Shown: positions 1-7,201, counted from the first letter of the stretch. The stretch is DNA of 28,852 nucleotides from Chloroflexota bacterium (GCA_021845945.1 JAJZRD010000025.1:1-28852), one strand, 5' to 3'. The notes: a model not told the origin generated them from the sequence alone. Made by a program: numbers and translations.

Positions 1-177
1 GCCGCGAAGATGGGGGTGCCGATCGCCGTGTCCGTGAACTCCCCTACCAGTCGGTCGGTGCGGCTCGCCGAGGAATTGGGGATCACTGCCGTCGGCTACG
101 CTCGAGGATCGCGGCTGTCGGTCTACTCTCATCCCGAGAGACTCCAGGGGACAGGCCCCTTCCATTCAAGCCCCTGA
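1..177 (+). CDS. fdhD: FdhD, formate dehydrogenase sulfurtransferase, C-terminal part
   Basis: The window opens inside this gene, and only the last 58 residues are visible. They match the end of the FdhD family: a segment reading SVNSPTSRSVRLAEELGI, then VGYARG, then the typical closing motif YSHPERL. FdhD transfers sulfur from the cysteine desulfurase IscS to the molybdenum/tungsten bis-MGD cofactor of formate dehydrogenases, which is needed for their activity. The family's CXXC region lies upstream, outside the window, so the catalytic cysteines cannot be checked. The tail after HPERL is about ten residues long. The stop TGA is followed by a 54-bp gap and then remnant genes, so no partner dehydrogenase is visible on this side. 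Confidence 0.85.
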   Translation, partial: AAKMGVPIAVSVNSPTSRSVRLAEELGITAVGYARGSRLSVYSHPERLQGTGPFHSSP

Positions 178-231
178 GAAGCCTGGAATGGCCGAGATCG
201 CTGGTGGGAACAGCCTTCCGATGCGGTAGAG

Positions 232-465
232 GTGACGTTGAAGGTAGTTGATAAGCCTGTCGATCTACTGCCCAGTCGCAGCGTTGCGGCCATCGGGCTG
301 CTGGTAACCGCTGTCCTGTATGCGGTGGCCAGTTACGACTACCTCCTCTTCCACACGGTGGCGGAAAGCTTCGCCATCCTGATCGCCGCGCTGATCTACT
401 CTGATCTACTCTTGCAGTCCGGCCCCACACCGACCCCATCCCCAACGATCCCTGAGGACGGATGA
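232..465 (+). pseudogene. Truncated MASE3-type membrane sensor domain
   Basis: This 77-residue frame starts at GTG. It has a transmembrane segment (about residues 20-35), the motif YDYLLFHTVAE, and the start of a second hydrophobic helix. That pattern is the N-terminus of MASE3, a membrane sensor domain normally found at the front of histidine kinases and diguanylate cyclases. The homology breaks at about residue 57, where the ten bases at 391-400 are exactly repeated at 401-410. After that only a proline/threonine-rich tail follows, with no kinase or GGDEF domain. Removing one copy of the duplication does not restore a longer domain, so the gene is a remnant rather than a simple frameshift. 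Its stop overlaps the next frame in an ATGA. It might still be expressed as a short membrane peptide. Confidence 0.55.
391..410. repeat. Exact 10-bp tandem duplication
   Basis: The unit ctgatctact occurs twice in direct succession inside the MASE3 remnant. It lies at the point where similarity to the family is lost. A 10-bp duplication changes the reading frame and looks like replication slippage. Confidence 0.85.
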
Positions 466-857
466 GAACTGAAGATCGCGAGACATCCCGCTTCAGCGAT
501 CTACCGCTGGAGCCCCGGTTCCTTATCGTCATCGCGGGCACCATTCTGTTCGCCCTGTTGACCGTGTTGGTGGGCGCCCGCCGGCTGGCCGGCGTGGACT
601 ACGACGTCTCGGTGGCGAAGCAAGGCACGGTGAACCCCCTCCTGGATGGCTGGGCTGCGGCCGTCTCGATCCTGGCCTCCGGAGAGCTGTCGGCCCTCTA
701 TGGGGCCATCGGCGCCACGCGCCAATGCCTCGCCCCTGGTATGGAACGCCGCGTTCCATGGCTTCTACGGTCACAACGGCGGGGTCGCTGGCGGGAGCCG
801 GCTCCTACAACGGCTTGTAGTTCTTCTGGTAGTACTCCCAGTACTCCCCCGACTTGA
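462..857 (+). pseudogene. N-terminal remnant of a PAP2-type phosphatase
   Basis: The frame opens with ATG overlapping the preceding stop (ATGA). Residues 1-85 contain one transmembrane helix (FLIVIAGTILFALLTVLVG), then an aspartate-led segment (VDYDVSVAKQG), NPLLDGWAAAVSILASGELSAL. This is the usual start of membrane PAP2 phosphatases of the undecaprenyl-diphosphatase/lipid phosphatase group. The catalytic signatures that should follow (KxxxxxxRP, PSGH, SRxxxxxHxxxD) are absent in all three frames. From about residue 87 the frame is random sequence, and from 805 it runs antisense through the end of rmlB. I read it as a gene cut off where the polysaccharide locus joins. Assembly error is an alternative. 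Confidence 0.5.
741..759. repeat. Small perfect hairpin downstream of rmlB
   Basis: An 8-bp stem (atggaacg / cgttccat) encloses a 3-nt loop, 46 bp beyond the rmlB stop and just after the PAP2 similarity ends. There is no T-run on either side, so it is not a convincing intrinsic terminator. Confidence 0.5.
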
Positions 858-1806
858 GAGGCCGCCACCAGGCCTCGTTCTCCACGTACCAGCGCACCGT
901 CTCCGCCAGCCCCTCCTCGAAGTTCCGGGCGGGTTCCCATCCCAAGCGGCGGATCTTGCCGCAGTCCAGGGAGTAGCGGCGGTCGTGGCCAGGACGGTCC
1001 TTGACGAAGCGCAGCATGGAGCGGGGCTTTCCCAATAGCTCCAGCACCTGGGTTGCGATGTCCAGGTTGACCCGCTCGTTGCCCCCTCCGACGTTGTAGG
1101 CCTCGCCCACCTCTCCGTGGTGGAGCACCACGTCAATGCCGGTGCAGTGATCCATCACGTACAGCCAGTCCCTGATCTGCTGGCCGTCGCCGTAGATGGG
1201 TAGCTCCTGACCGTCCAGTGCGTTGGTGATCAGCACCGGTATCAGCTTCTCCGGATACTGGTAGGGGCCGTAGTTGTTGGACCCCCGTGTGATCAGCACC
1301 GGCAGTTCGTAGGTCACGTGGTAGGCCTTGACCATCATCTCGCCACCCGCCTTGCTGGCGGAGTAGGGGCTGCGGGGCCGCATGGGGTCGTCTTCAAGGG
1401 AAGAGCCGGCCGGGATGTCCCCGTACACCTCGTCGGTGCTCACCTGGAGGAAGCGCTCGATCCGGTGCTTTCGGGCTGCCTCCAGCAGCACGAAGGTGCC
1501 GTGCACGTCGGTGTCGATGAAGCTGCCGGCATCCATGATGGAGCGATCCACGTGGGTCTCGGCGGCGAAGTTGACGATGGCGTCCACCTCCGTCACCAGG
1601 CCCTCCACCAACTGCTGGTCGCCGATGTCGCCCTTGACGAAGCGATAGTTGGGGTTAGCCGCTACGCCGGCCAGGTTGGCCAGGTTTCCCGCGTAGGTCA
1701 GCTTGTCGAGAACCACTATCTCGTACTGGGGGTAGCGGGACAGCGTGTAGCGGACGAAATTGCTGCCAATGAAACCGGCACCGCCGGTGACCAGCAGTCT
1801 CTTCAC
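805..1806 (-). CDS. rmlB: dTDP-glucose 4,6-dehydratase RmlB
   Basis: The enzyme converts dTDP-glucose to dTDP-4-keto-6-deoxyglucose, the committed intermediate for dTDP-rhamnose and other deoxysugars. The 333-residue protein has the normal length of this short-chain dehydrogenase. Visible motifs are the NAD-binding TGGAGFIGSNF (residues 7-17), the TDE triad at 124-126 within QVSTDEVYGD, and YSASK with the catalytic Tyr148 and Lys152. All key residues are present, so it should be active. It is the last gene of the minus-strand polysaccharide operon and follows rmlA by about 50 bp. RmlC and RmlD are not in the window, so the final sugar cannot be named. Confidence 0.95.
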   Translation of the reverse strand: MKRLLVTGGAGFIGSNFVRYTLSRYPQYEIVVLDKLTYAGNLANLAGVAANPNYRFVKGDIGDQQLVEGLVTEVDAIVNFAAETHVDRSIMDAGSFIDTDVHGTFVLLEAARKHRIERFLQVSTDEVYGDIPAGSSLEDDPMRPRSPYSASKAGGEMMVKAYHVTYELPVLITRGSNNYGPYQYPEKLIPVLITNALDGQELPIYGDGQQIRDWLYVMDHCTGIDVVLHHGEVGEAYNVGGGNERVNLDIATQVLELLGKPRSMLRFVKDRPGHDRRYSLDCGKIRRLGWEPARNFEEGLAETVRWYVENEAWWRPLKSGEYWEYYQKNYKPL

Positions 1807-1823
1807 GGTGATACCTCTCGGTT

Positions 1824-1863
1824 AGCTATCAGCCCTCAGCATACTGGCTGACAGCTTATAGCT
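1824..1863. repeat. Imperfect palindromic repeat between rmlA and rmlB
   Basis: Outer arms agctat (1824-1829) and atagct (1858-1863) enclose inner arms cagcc and ggctg. The repeat overlaps the 3' end of rmlA, whose TAA stop (1858-1856) lies within it. It resembles the AGCTGATAGCT-type intergenic repeats but is too degenerate to assign further. Confidence 0.5.
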
Positions 1864-2593
1864 CCAGCTTGTTCGCCCCATGTTGGGCGACCAGGTTGTT
1901 GGCGCCAAGGTAGGCGTCGATGGAGGCCCCCGCGTCGGCCCACCAGCCCTCCAGGACGTCGGAGGTCATGCTGCTCGACTGGATGTAGGCGTTGTTGACG
2001 TCGGTGATCTCCAGCTCCCCTCGGCCCGAGGGCCTCAGGGTCTTGATGACGTCGAACACCGTGGAATCGTACATGTAGATGCCGAGGACCGCGTAGTTGG
2101 TGGCCGGCTTGGCCGGCTTCTCCTCGATCTTGACGATCCGAGTGCCCTCCAGGATCGGCACGCCGTAGTTCTCCGGGTCGGGCACCTCCTTGAGCAGCAC
2201 CTTGGCGCCCCTGCCCTGCTCCTCGAAGGCCTGCACGGCGCCGCAGATGTTGCCCTCGATGATGTTGTCCCCCAGGATCACCACCACCTTCTGGCCGTCG
2301 GTGAAGTGCTCCGCCAGCCCCAGCGCCTCGGCGATACCGCCTGCCCGCTCCTGATAGGTGTAGTTGATGTGCTTGAGGCCGAACTCCCGACCGTTCCCCA
2401 GCAGCCGGAGGAAGTCGCCGGCGTTGTTCCCGCCCGTGACGATCAGGATGTCGGTGATGCCGGCGTTGACCAGGGCCTGGATGGGGTAGTAGATCATCGG
2501 CTTATCGTAGATGGGGAGGAGGTGCTTATTGGTGATGCGGGTCAGCGGGTACAGGCGGGTCCCGCCGCCTCCGGCCAGGACTACACCCTTCAT
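1856..2593 (-). CDS. rmlA: Glucose-1-phosphate thymidylyltransferase RmlA (short form)
   Basis: The enzyme makes dTDP-glucose from glucose-1-phosphate and dTTP and feeds RmlB next door. The start is set at the ATG at 2593, because GGAGG stands 7 nt upstream and the protein then begins with the family's MKGVVLAGG. Longer reading upstream would translate a palindromic repeat. At 245 residues it belongs to the short class (SpsI-like), not the ~290-residue RmlA. Visible motifs are LAGGGGTRLYPLT, the substrate loop TNKHLLPIYDKPMIYYP, the metal-binding ILGDN and KIEEKPAKP. The C-terminus NKLEL ends at a TAA that belongs to a palindromic repeat, so the native end may have been a little different. 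Confidence 0.93.
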   Translation of the reverse strand: MKGVVLAGGGGTRLYPLTRITNKHLLPIYDKPMIYYPIQALVNAGITDILIVTGGNNAGDFLRLLGNGREFGLKHINYTYQERAGGIAEALGLAEHFTDGQKVVVILGDNIIEGNICGAVQAFEEQGRGAKVLLKEVPDPENYGVPILEGTRIVKIEEKPAKPATNYAVLGIYMYDSTVFDVIKTLRPSGRGELEITDVNNAYIQSSSMTSDVLEGWWADAGASIDAYLGANNLVAQHGANKLEL

Positions 2594-2615
2594 TCCGTTA
2601 CCTCCACTCAAACAA

Positions 2616-2684
2616 AGTGCTGAGTCCTGAGTGCTGGGTCCTGAGCGTCGAGTTAGTTCCACTCAGCACTCAGCACTCAGGACT
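2616..2684. repeat. Heptad palindromic repeat (copy 1)
   Basis: The left arm (about 2616-2645) and right arm (2661-2684) are inverted copies of GAGTGCT/GAGTCCT units with a 7-bp period. On the plus strand TGA occurs at 2621, 2628 and 2642, and TGG replaces it at 2635. Entering from the right on the minus strand, TGA occurs at 2679, 2672 and 2665. The first of these is the stop codon of cpsB. Confidence 0.85.
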
Positions 2685-3459
2685 TCCTTCGGCTGAAAGG
2701 GAACCAGGAGCGGCGCGGCGCCGGTCGGGGCTCGGGAAGCACCACCTCACGATCCCGCAGGATCGCGTCGGGTGCGGTGGTGACCAAAGCCCGGGCGGCC
2801 TCCTCGCCTACCAGGATCGTGGCTTGCAGGACGGCTGCCGCGAGGGACGACGACCGGCCGTCCATCGGGTGGGCATCGGAGGCGATGACGTGGACCAGCC
2901 CTCGCAGCAGCAGCGTCTCGGCCACCTGCTGGGTCGACGTTCCGAAGGCTCCCACCAGACTGCCTGCGGTGATCTGGGCCATCATCCCACGATCCACCAT
3001 CCGCTGCAAGATCTCGAGGTCGGCGGCGATCTGCGCGTTCCGCTCGGGGTGAGCGATCACCGGCACCAGCTTCTGGAGCTGCAGATGGAAGAGGGTTTCC
3101 TCCGCGTAGGAGGGGACAAGGTGGACGGGGAACTCCACCAGGAGGTAGCGGCTGCCGTTCAGGGTGAAGAGCTGCCGGGCGGCGTAGAGGGTCGGTGCGT
3201 CCGGCGTGAGGGCTACCTCCAGACCGGGAAACAGCTTCAGCTCCAGCCCTCGCCGGGCCAGCTCGGTCTCGAGGGCTGCCACTCGCTCCCGGAGCTCGGC
3301 CTCGTTGCCACCGAACCCCCACGGTACGTTGCCGTGGGGGGTTGCCACCACCGCGTCCACGCCGTCCTGCAGGGCGGCTCGCGCCATGGCTACAGAGCCA
3401 TCCACCCCTTGGGGTCCATCGTCCACCCCAGGCAGGATGTGGCAGTGAAGGTCGATCAT
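2677..3459 (-). CDS. cpsB: CpsB/YwqE-type PHP-family protein tyrosine phosphatase
   Basis: This 260-residue PHP-fold, metal-dependent phosphatase is the usual partner of CpsD-type kinases; it removes phosphate from their tyrosines and so adjusts polymer length and output. Metal-binding signatures are clear: DLHCH (His5, His7) followed by ILPGVDDG, ATPHG, the glutamate in FPGLEV, HPERN, and SDAHPM near the C-terminus. The length is normal for the family (~255). The start is the ATG at 3459, 5 nt after the kinase stop, giving close coupling. The last two codons and stop (Lys-Ser-stop) come from the heptad palindromic repeat. The basic tail (SRRKS) is therefore partly repeat-encoded. Confidence 0.92.
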   Translation of the reverse strand: MIDLHCHILPGVDDGPQGVDGSVAMARAALQDGVDAVVATPHGNVPWGFGGNEAELRERVAALETELARRGLELKLFPGLEVALTPDAPTLYAARQLFTLNGSRYLLVEFPVHLVPSYAEETLFHLQLQKLVPVIAHPERNAQIAADLEILQRMVDRGMMAQITAGSLVGAFGTSTQQVAETLLLRGLVHVIASDAHPMDGRSSSLAAAVLQATILVGEEAARALVTTAPDAILRDREVVLPEPRPAPRRSWFPFSRRKS

Positions 3460-3464
3460 CGGCC

Positions 3465-4130
3465 TCAGCTGTGGTACCGGAGGAGGCTCGAATCCAACCG
3501 GGCGTTGCTCAGCACCACGCCGAGGATCCTGGCGTTCGCCTTCTCCAGGGCGGCTTTGGCCCGATTGGCTGCCTCCCGCCGGGTCTTGCCGGCGCTGACC
3601 ACCAGGATCACCCCGTCCACCTTCGAGGCCAGCAGGGCGGCATCTGCGACGATGCCCACGGGCGGTGCGTCGAAGATCACCAGATCCGCCGAGGCGACCA
3701 GCCCGTCCACGACCTGCTGCATCCTCGGGGAGCCGACGAGGTCCGCCGGATTGGGGGGAAGGGGGCCGGCGGTGAGCACCCGAAGATTGGGGACGGCCGT
3801 CTGCTGCAGCGGTAGCTCGTCGGATCCATGGGCCAGCAGCTCCGCCGAGAGGCCCTTGTCGTTGGCCAGATCGAAGATCTCGTGGACGGAGGGCCTGCGC
3901 AGATCGCCGTCGACGACGATCACCCGGGTTCCCGCCTGGGCGATGGTAACTGCCAGGTTGCACAGGACCGCGGACTTGCCCTCGTCGGCTCCGGCGCTGG
4001 TCACCAGCAGCGTGCGCGGGGGATTACCCAGGCTGCTGAACTGAAGGTTGGTTCTAAGGGTTCTGTATGCTTCCGCCGCGGGCGACCTGGGGTCGCTGAG
4101 GGTGATGAGCCTGCCGGTGCCTGCCTTCAC
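3465..4130 (-). CDS. cpsD: CpsD/CapB-type capsular polysaccharide kinase
   Basis: This is a cytoplasmic P-loop BY-kinase-type protein, expected to work with the membrane-bound Wzz proteins encoded just upstream and to be opposed by CpsB. Features: RTLRTNLQFSS (a RTN-type lead-in, 24-33), a Walker A at 45-53 (SAGADEGKS, with Ala-Asp in place of the usual Pro-Gly), Walker A' at 70-80 (VIVVDGDLRRP) and Walker B at 149-156 (LVIFDAPP). The start is GTG at 4130, with GGAGG 9 nt upstream. At 221 residues it is slightly short. The C-terminus ends LLRYHS, so the usual cluster of autophosphorylated tyrosines is reduced to a single Tyr. It may be weakly autophosphorylated, or may be regulated differently. 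Confidence 0.9.
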   Translation of the reverse strand: MKAGTGRLITLSDPRSPAAEAYRTLRTNLQFSSLGNPPRTLLVTSAGADEGKSAVLCNLAVTIAQAGTRVIVVDGDLRRPSVHEIFDLANDKGLSAELLAHGSDELPLQQTAVPNLRVLTAGPLPPNPADLVGSPRMQQVVDGLVASADLVIFDAPPVGIVADAALLASKVDGVILVVSAGKTRREAANRAKAALEKANARILGVVLSNARLDSSLLRYHS

Positions 4131-4150
4131 CTGCGTTTGCCTCCAATAAC

Positions 4151-4170
4151 GAGTGCTGAGTGCTGAGTCC
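4151..4170. repeat. Heptad repeat, single arm (copy 2)
   Basis: Units gagtgctgagtgctgagtcc carry TGA at 4157 and 4164, 7 bp apart. Only one arm is present, and the GC-rich palindromic element at 4177 follows directly, so the two repeat families are joined here. Confidence 0.75.
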
Positions 4171-4176
4171 GATGCT

Positions 4177-4251
4177 GTAGGGCGGGGTCTTGTGCCCCGC
4201 CGCCCGGCGCCAGACCTGCGATCAGCGGCGGGGGATAAACCCCCGCCCTAC
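4177..4251. repeat. 75-bp GC-rich palindromic element (copy 1)
   Basis: The outer arms gtagggcgggg and ccccgccctac are perfect 11-bp inverted repeats. Inner hairpins of ggggtcttgtgcccc type lie inside. About 55 bp are near-identical to 11574-11627, and the same architecture is found at 8377-8452. The right arm supplies the TAG stop of the wzz gene at 4248. Confidence 0.85.
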
Positions 4252-4901
4252 TTGTTGGTCTTCGGGATGAGTCCAAGGATGGGCGTCCCCAGGTGGCGTG
4301 CCACCTCCTCGGGAGACCTCAAGGTATCGTCCAGGTACTCCAGGGCGACCGCCAGCATCAGGCCGAGCAGCAGCCCCAGGATCGCCCCCGCCGCCGTGGT
4401 GAACTTGGTGTTGGGCTGGACCAGGCTCCCCGGCCTCGGCTCCTCCAGCATGGTCACCCGGAGTCGGTTCTTCGGCGTGGCGCGGGCGTACTGGGCGGCC
4501 TTCTCCTCCTCGAAGAGCTGGCCGTAGCCCAGGGCGATCTTGCGGGCCCGCTCCGGATCCTGATCCTCGGCGTCCAGCCGGATGCTGATGGAATCGGCGT
4601 AGGACTTCGTCTTGATCTTCCCCTGGATCGCCTCGGGCGGAAGATCCAGCCGCATCCGCTCGTTCACCCTCGAGGCCAGGCCGAGGGTCTTCAGCTCCTC
4701 CTCCTGCTGGCGGATGAGGACCTGAACCGTCATGGTGGTGCCCCAGTCCAGGCGCGCCGAGTTCACCAGCGTTATGGACGAGCGATAGACGGGCGCCTGG
4801 ACCTTGCTGAAGAGGAAGCTGAACGCTGTGGCGGCCAGTACGGCCAGAGCTATGATCCACCAGCGCCGGGAGATCGCTGCCGGGTAGTCCTTAAGCTGCA
4901 C
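4248..4901 (-). CDS. Wzz-type chain-length determinant / kinase adaptor (second copy)
   Basis: This is an inner-membrane protein of the Wzz/CapA type, controlling polysaccharide chain length and activating the CpsD kinase. There is one helix near the N-terminus (about residues 15-33), a mainly helical external domain, and a second helix at about 175-195 followed by the cytoplasmic tail EYLDDTLRSPEEVARHLG, the classic kinase-contacting end. I choose the GTG at 4901 (217 residues, beginning MQLKDYPAAISRRWW), because GGAG lies 6-9 nt upstream and the beginning aligns with the sister protein (MELREYWAILARRW). The GTG at 4931 overlaps a promoter -10 and would not be on that transcript. The stop lies in a palindromic repeat. 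Confidence 0.85.
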   Translation of the reverse strand: MQLKDYPAAISRRWWIIALAVLAATAFSFLFSKVQAPVYRSSITLVNSARLDWGTTMTVQVLIRQQEEELKTLGLASRVNERMRLDLPPEAIQGKIKTKSYADSISIRLDAEDQDPERARKIALGYGQLFEEEKAAQYARATPKNRLRVTMLEEPRPGSLVQPNTKFTTAAGAILGLLLGLMLAVALEYLDDTLRSPEEVARHLGTPILGLIPKTNK

Positions 4902-4929
4902 TGCCTTCTCCGCATCGTGAACGTGGGGC

Positions 4930-4959
4930 ACTATAGCTTTGGCCCGAGAGTATTGTCAA
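4930..4959 (-). promoter_or_regulatory. Internal promoter before the second wzz gene
   Basis: On the minus strand TTGACA (4959-4954) is separated by 18 bp from TATAGT (4935-4930). Transcription would start near 4923, about 22 nt before the chosen GTG. The -35 overlaps the stop of the upstream wzz gene. This would give separate expression of wzz, cpsD, cpsB, rmlA and rmlB. Confidence 0.65.
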
Positions 4960-5639
4960 GGTAACTCGGCCAGCACCGGCAGCCCCAACAGCTGCTCGGC
5001 CTCGTGGCTGCTGCGGACCGTCGGATCCAGGTAGTTGAGCAGGAAGGCCAGGGCCACCGCCGCCAGGAAGCCCACGGCGGTCCTCAGTCCTATCTCGATG
5101 AGGCGCCGCAGCGTGCCCATGTCCCTCTCGGCCGCCGGATCGTCCAGCATGGTGATCTGAGCCTGCTCCGAGTCCAGCTGGGCGAAGTACTCCCCGGCGT
5201 GCTGGTCCAGGGTGGTCTTGATGGCGTTGGCGATCACGTAGCTGGTGTGAGGGTTCTGGGTGGTGACCACTATGCTCAGGATGCGGTGAGTCTTCTTGAT
5301 GCTGAGATCGCGGGCGATGACCTCCTTGCCGATGGTCATGCCGCCCAGCTGCTGGCCGACCTCCTTGAGGAAGGCGTCGCTCTTGATCACCTCCCCCAGG
5401 TCGTCCACCAGGTACTCCGAGGTAAGCCAGGTGTAGTAGCGGTCGTAGCTGTAGTAGTCCTTCGTCCCCAGGGGCGGCGCCGGCTCCGGCTTGACGCTTA
5501 CAGCCAGTCGCAGCTCCGACCTGTAGTTGGTGGGGCCGAACCACACCATGGAGACGCTGGCCGCCAGGGTCAGGACAGTCACGACGACGATCAGCGGCCA
5601 CCGCCGGGCCAGGATCGCCCAGTATTCCCGTAGCTCCAA
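4956..5639 (-). CDS. Wzz-type chain-length determinant (first copy)
   Basis: This is a 227-residue inner-membrane protein with the two-helix Wzz layout: N-terminal helix at about residues 14-33 (PLIVVVTVLTLAASVSMVWF), external domain, then a second helix near 188-206 followed by the short tail YLDPTVRSSHEAEQLLGLPVLAELP. It begins at TTG 5639, with GGGAGG about 9 nt upstream, 2 nt after the stop of the preceding gene. The tail has the motif that contacts BY-kinases, so either or both Wzz proteins could pair with CpsD. The external domain is tyrosine-rich (DYYSYDRYYTW), unlike its neighbour. The two proteins are similar only at the ends, which suggests old paralogues with different partners or a hetero-oligomer. 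Confidence 0.87.
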   Translation of the reverse strand: MELREYWAILARRWPLIVVVTVLTLAASVSMVWFGPTNYRSELRLAVSVKPEPAPPLGTKDYYSYDRYYTWLTSEYLVDDLGEVIKSDAFLKEVGQQLGGMTIGKEVIARDLSIKKTHRILSIVVTTQNPHTSYVIANAIKTTLDQHAGEYFAQLDSEQAQITMLDDPAAERDMGTLRRLIEIGLRTAVGFLAAVALAFLLNYLDPTVRSSHEAEQLLGLPVLAELP

Positions 5640-5641
5640 TC

Positions 5642-7201
5642 TCAGCTCCTCCCGTTCACCGCGAAGTAATCGTAGCCGTACATTATGGTGTCCCCGGGCT
5701 TCACGTCAAACTGCCAGAGGCTCACCCGTCCGTAGCCATCGTCGCTCAACACCAGCTCCCCCCCCGCGGCGTTGGGGAGCTGGGCCGGCGGCTTGCCGAA
5801 GTCCATGACCAGCACCGTGGTGACTCTGTCGGGGATCCGGAAGCTGTAGCGGGCTTCCCGATATCCCTCCTGGTACTCGTCGAACAGCAGCCGCTGAGGG
5901 TACTCGGGCAGGTAGTACTTGAACTGGCGCAGCCGCTCCTTGGCCAGGATCACCGCCGACCCGGGCCGAAAGCCGCGAGCGTACTCTACCTGCCGGGATA
6001 GTATGTTGTCGATAGTGCGGATCTCCACCAGCCTCACCGGTCCCGGGGTCCTGGTAAAGGCATCGACGTTCCACGCCACCAGCCCCACCACCAGCAGGAC
6101 CCCCAGGGCCGCCGAGCCCCCCTCCGCCAGGGCGCCCAGTCTGGACAACCGCCGGTATCGCCCGGCCAGCAGCAGTAGGGCCGACCGGGCGTCGTAGGCG
6201 ATGTCCCGGATCCCCACTCCGGTCACCAGGCAAAGGGGGGGAAGGATGGAGAGCACGTAGCCCGGGTCCCCGATGTGAACCAGGGTGTAGACCAGGGCCG
6301 GCGGCAGGAACCAGAGGAGCAGGAATGCCAGACGGTGGTCGGCCACCAGCGCCTTGAAGGTGAGGAAGCGGCCGATGAAGTAGACACCCACCGCCAGACT
6401 GAGGCCGAACATCTGCTTCAAGAACAGTATCAGGGTCTCGGTGTTGCGCCGCAGCCCGGTGAGCCCCCCGAAGAGGGCGGAATAGGTTGAGAGTATGTAG
6501 CCGCTCTGGGCGCTGCTGGCCTTCTGGTACACCTCCCATCCGCCCGAGAGCTGAACGGCCGGGATCATCCAGGAGGCGACCACCAGCCCCAGCACCAGGG
6601 TGCTGAGCAGCAGCCGCAGGAAGCCGGTGCGCCACAGGCTGATCAGCCACAGGGGGCCGAGAAAGAACAGGGTATCCTCCCTCACCCCTCCCGCTATCCC
6701 CAGCACCAGGCCGCTCAGGATGGCCACCGATCGATGTCCCTGCCACATCAGGTAGCAGAGCCACGCCACGAGGGTGCCGAAGAAGGCGAGGGACGTGTAG
6801 GGATAGGCCACCTCTCCATAGCCCCAGAAGCCGACGCCGGCGCCCAGGACGGCGGCCGAGGCCAGCCCCACCCAGGGATCGTACATTCGGGAGGCCAGCA
6901 GGAAGAGGGCGGCCACGGCCCCGCCGCTGGCGGCTATGCCGACGTAGACGTAGCTGGCGTTGGGGTCCGGGACCCACAGGTGCACCAGCCAGGCGATCCC
7001 CACGTAGAGCGGGTATCCCGGGGGTTGGGGCTGGTGAAAGGCGACGTTGTAGTAGTCCAACGCCAGGGCGAAGTTGGCGGAATCCCACGCGTACAGCATC
7101 CTGGAGACGAAGGGGAGCCTGGAGGCGGCGGTAGCCGCCATCAGCAGGCAGGCCACCAGGGGGAGGGACCAGGGCCGGGACCAGAAGGTCGACTTCCTCA
7201 A
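5642..7201 (-). CDS. GT-C type integral membrane glycosyltransferase
   Basis: This protein of 519 residues has about ten or more hydrophobic helices over residues 10-380 and a soluble C-terminal part. The first loop carries YAWDSANFALAL and, further on, HQPQPPGYPLYVG. A conserved acidic residue there and the PGYPLY motif are typical of GT-C enzymes related to the PMT/ArnT and DUF2723 groups, which take sugar from a polyprenyl-phosphate donor and act on the outer face of the membrane. The start is TTG 7201, with GGAGG 5 nt upstream. It overlaps the preceding stop as TTGA, so translation is coupled. The same frame runs much farther upstream, but that part is antisense-frame noise through the GT4 gene. 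Donor and acceptor are unknown. A polymerase-like role is possible but not shown. Confidence 0.8.
   Translation of the reverse strand: MRKSTFWSRPWSLPLVACLLMAATAASRLPFVSRMLYAWDSANFALALDYYNVAFHQPQPPGYPLYVGIAWLVHLWVPDPNASYVYVGIAASGGAVAALFLLASRMYDPWVGLASAAVLGAGVGFWGYGEVAYPYTSLAFFGTLVAWLCYLMWQGHRSVAILSGLVLGIAGGVREDTLFFLGPLWLISLWRTGFLRLLLSTLVLGLVVASWMIPAVQLSGGWEVYQKASSAQSGYILSTYSALFGGLTGLRRNTETLILFLKQMFGLSLAVGVYFIGRFLTFKALVADHRLAFLLLWFLPPALVYTLVHIGDPGYVLSILPPLCLVTGVGIRDIAYDARSALLLLAGRYRRLSRLGALAEGGSAALGVLLVVGLVAWNVDAFTRTPGPVRLVEIRTIDNILSRQVEYARGFRPGSAVILAKERLRQFKYYLPEYPQRLLFDEYQEGYREARYSFRIPDRVTTVLVMDFGKPPAQLPNAAGGELVLSDDGYGRVSLWQFDVKPGDTIMYGYDYFAVNGRS

Noticed and set aside
2594..2662. N-terminal extension of RmlA
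   Set aside because: It is encoded by the heptad repeat; the ATG at 2593 has a proper ribosome site and gives the standard N-terminus.
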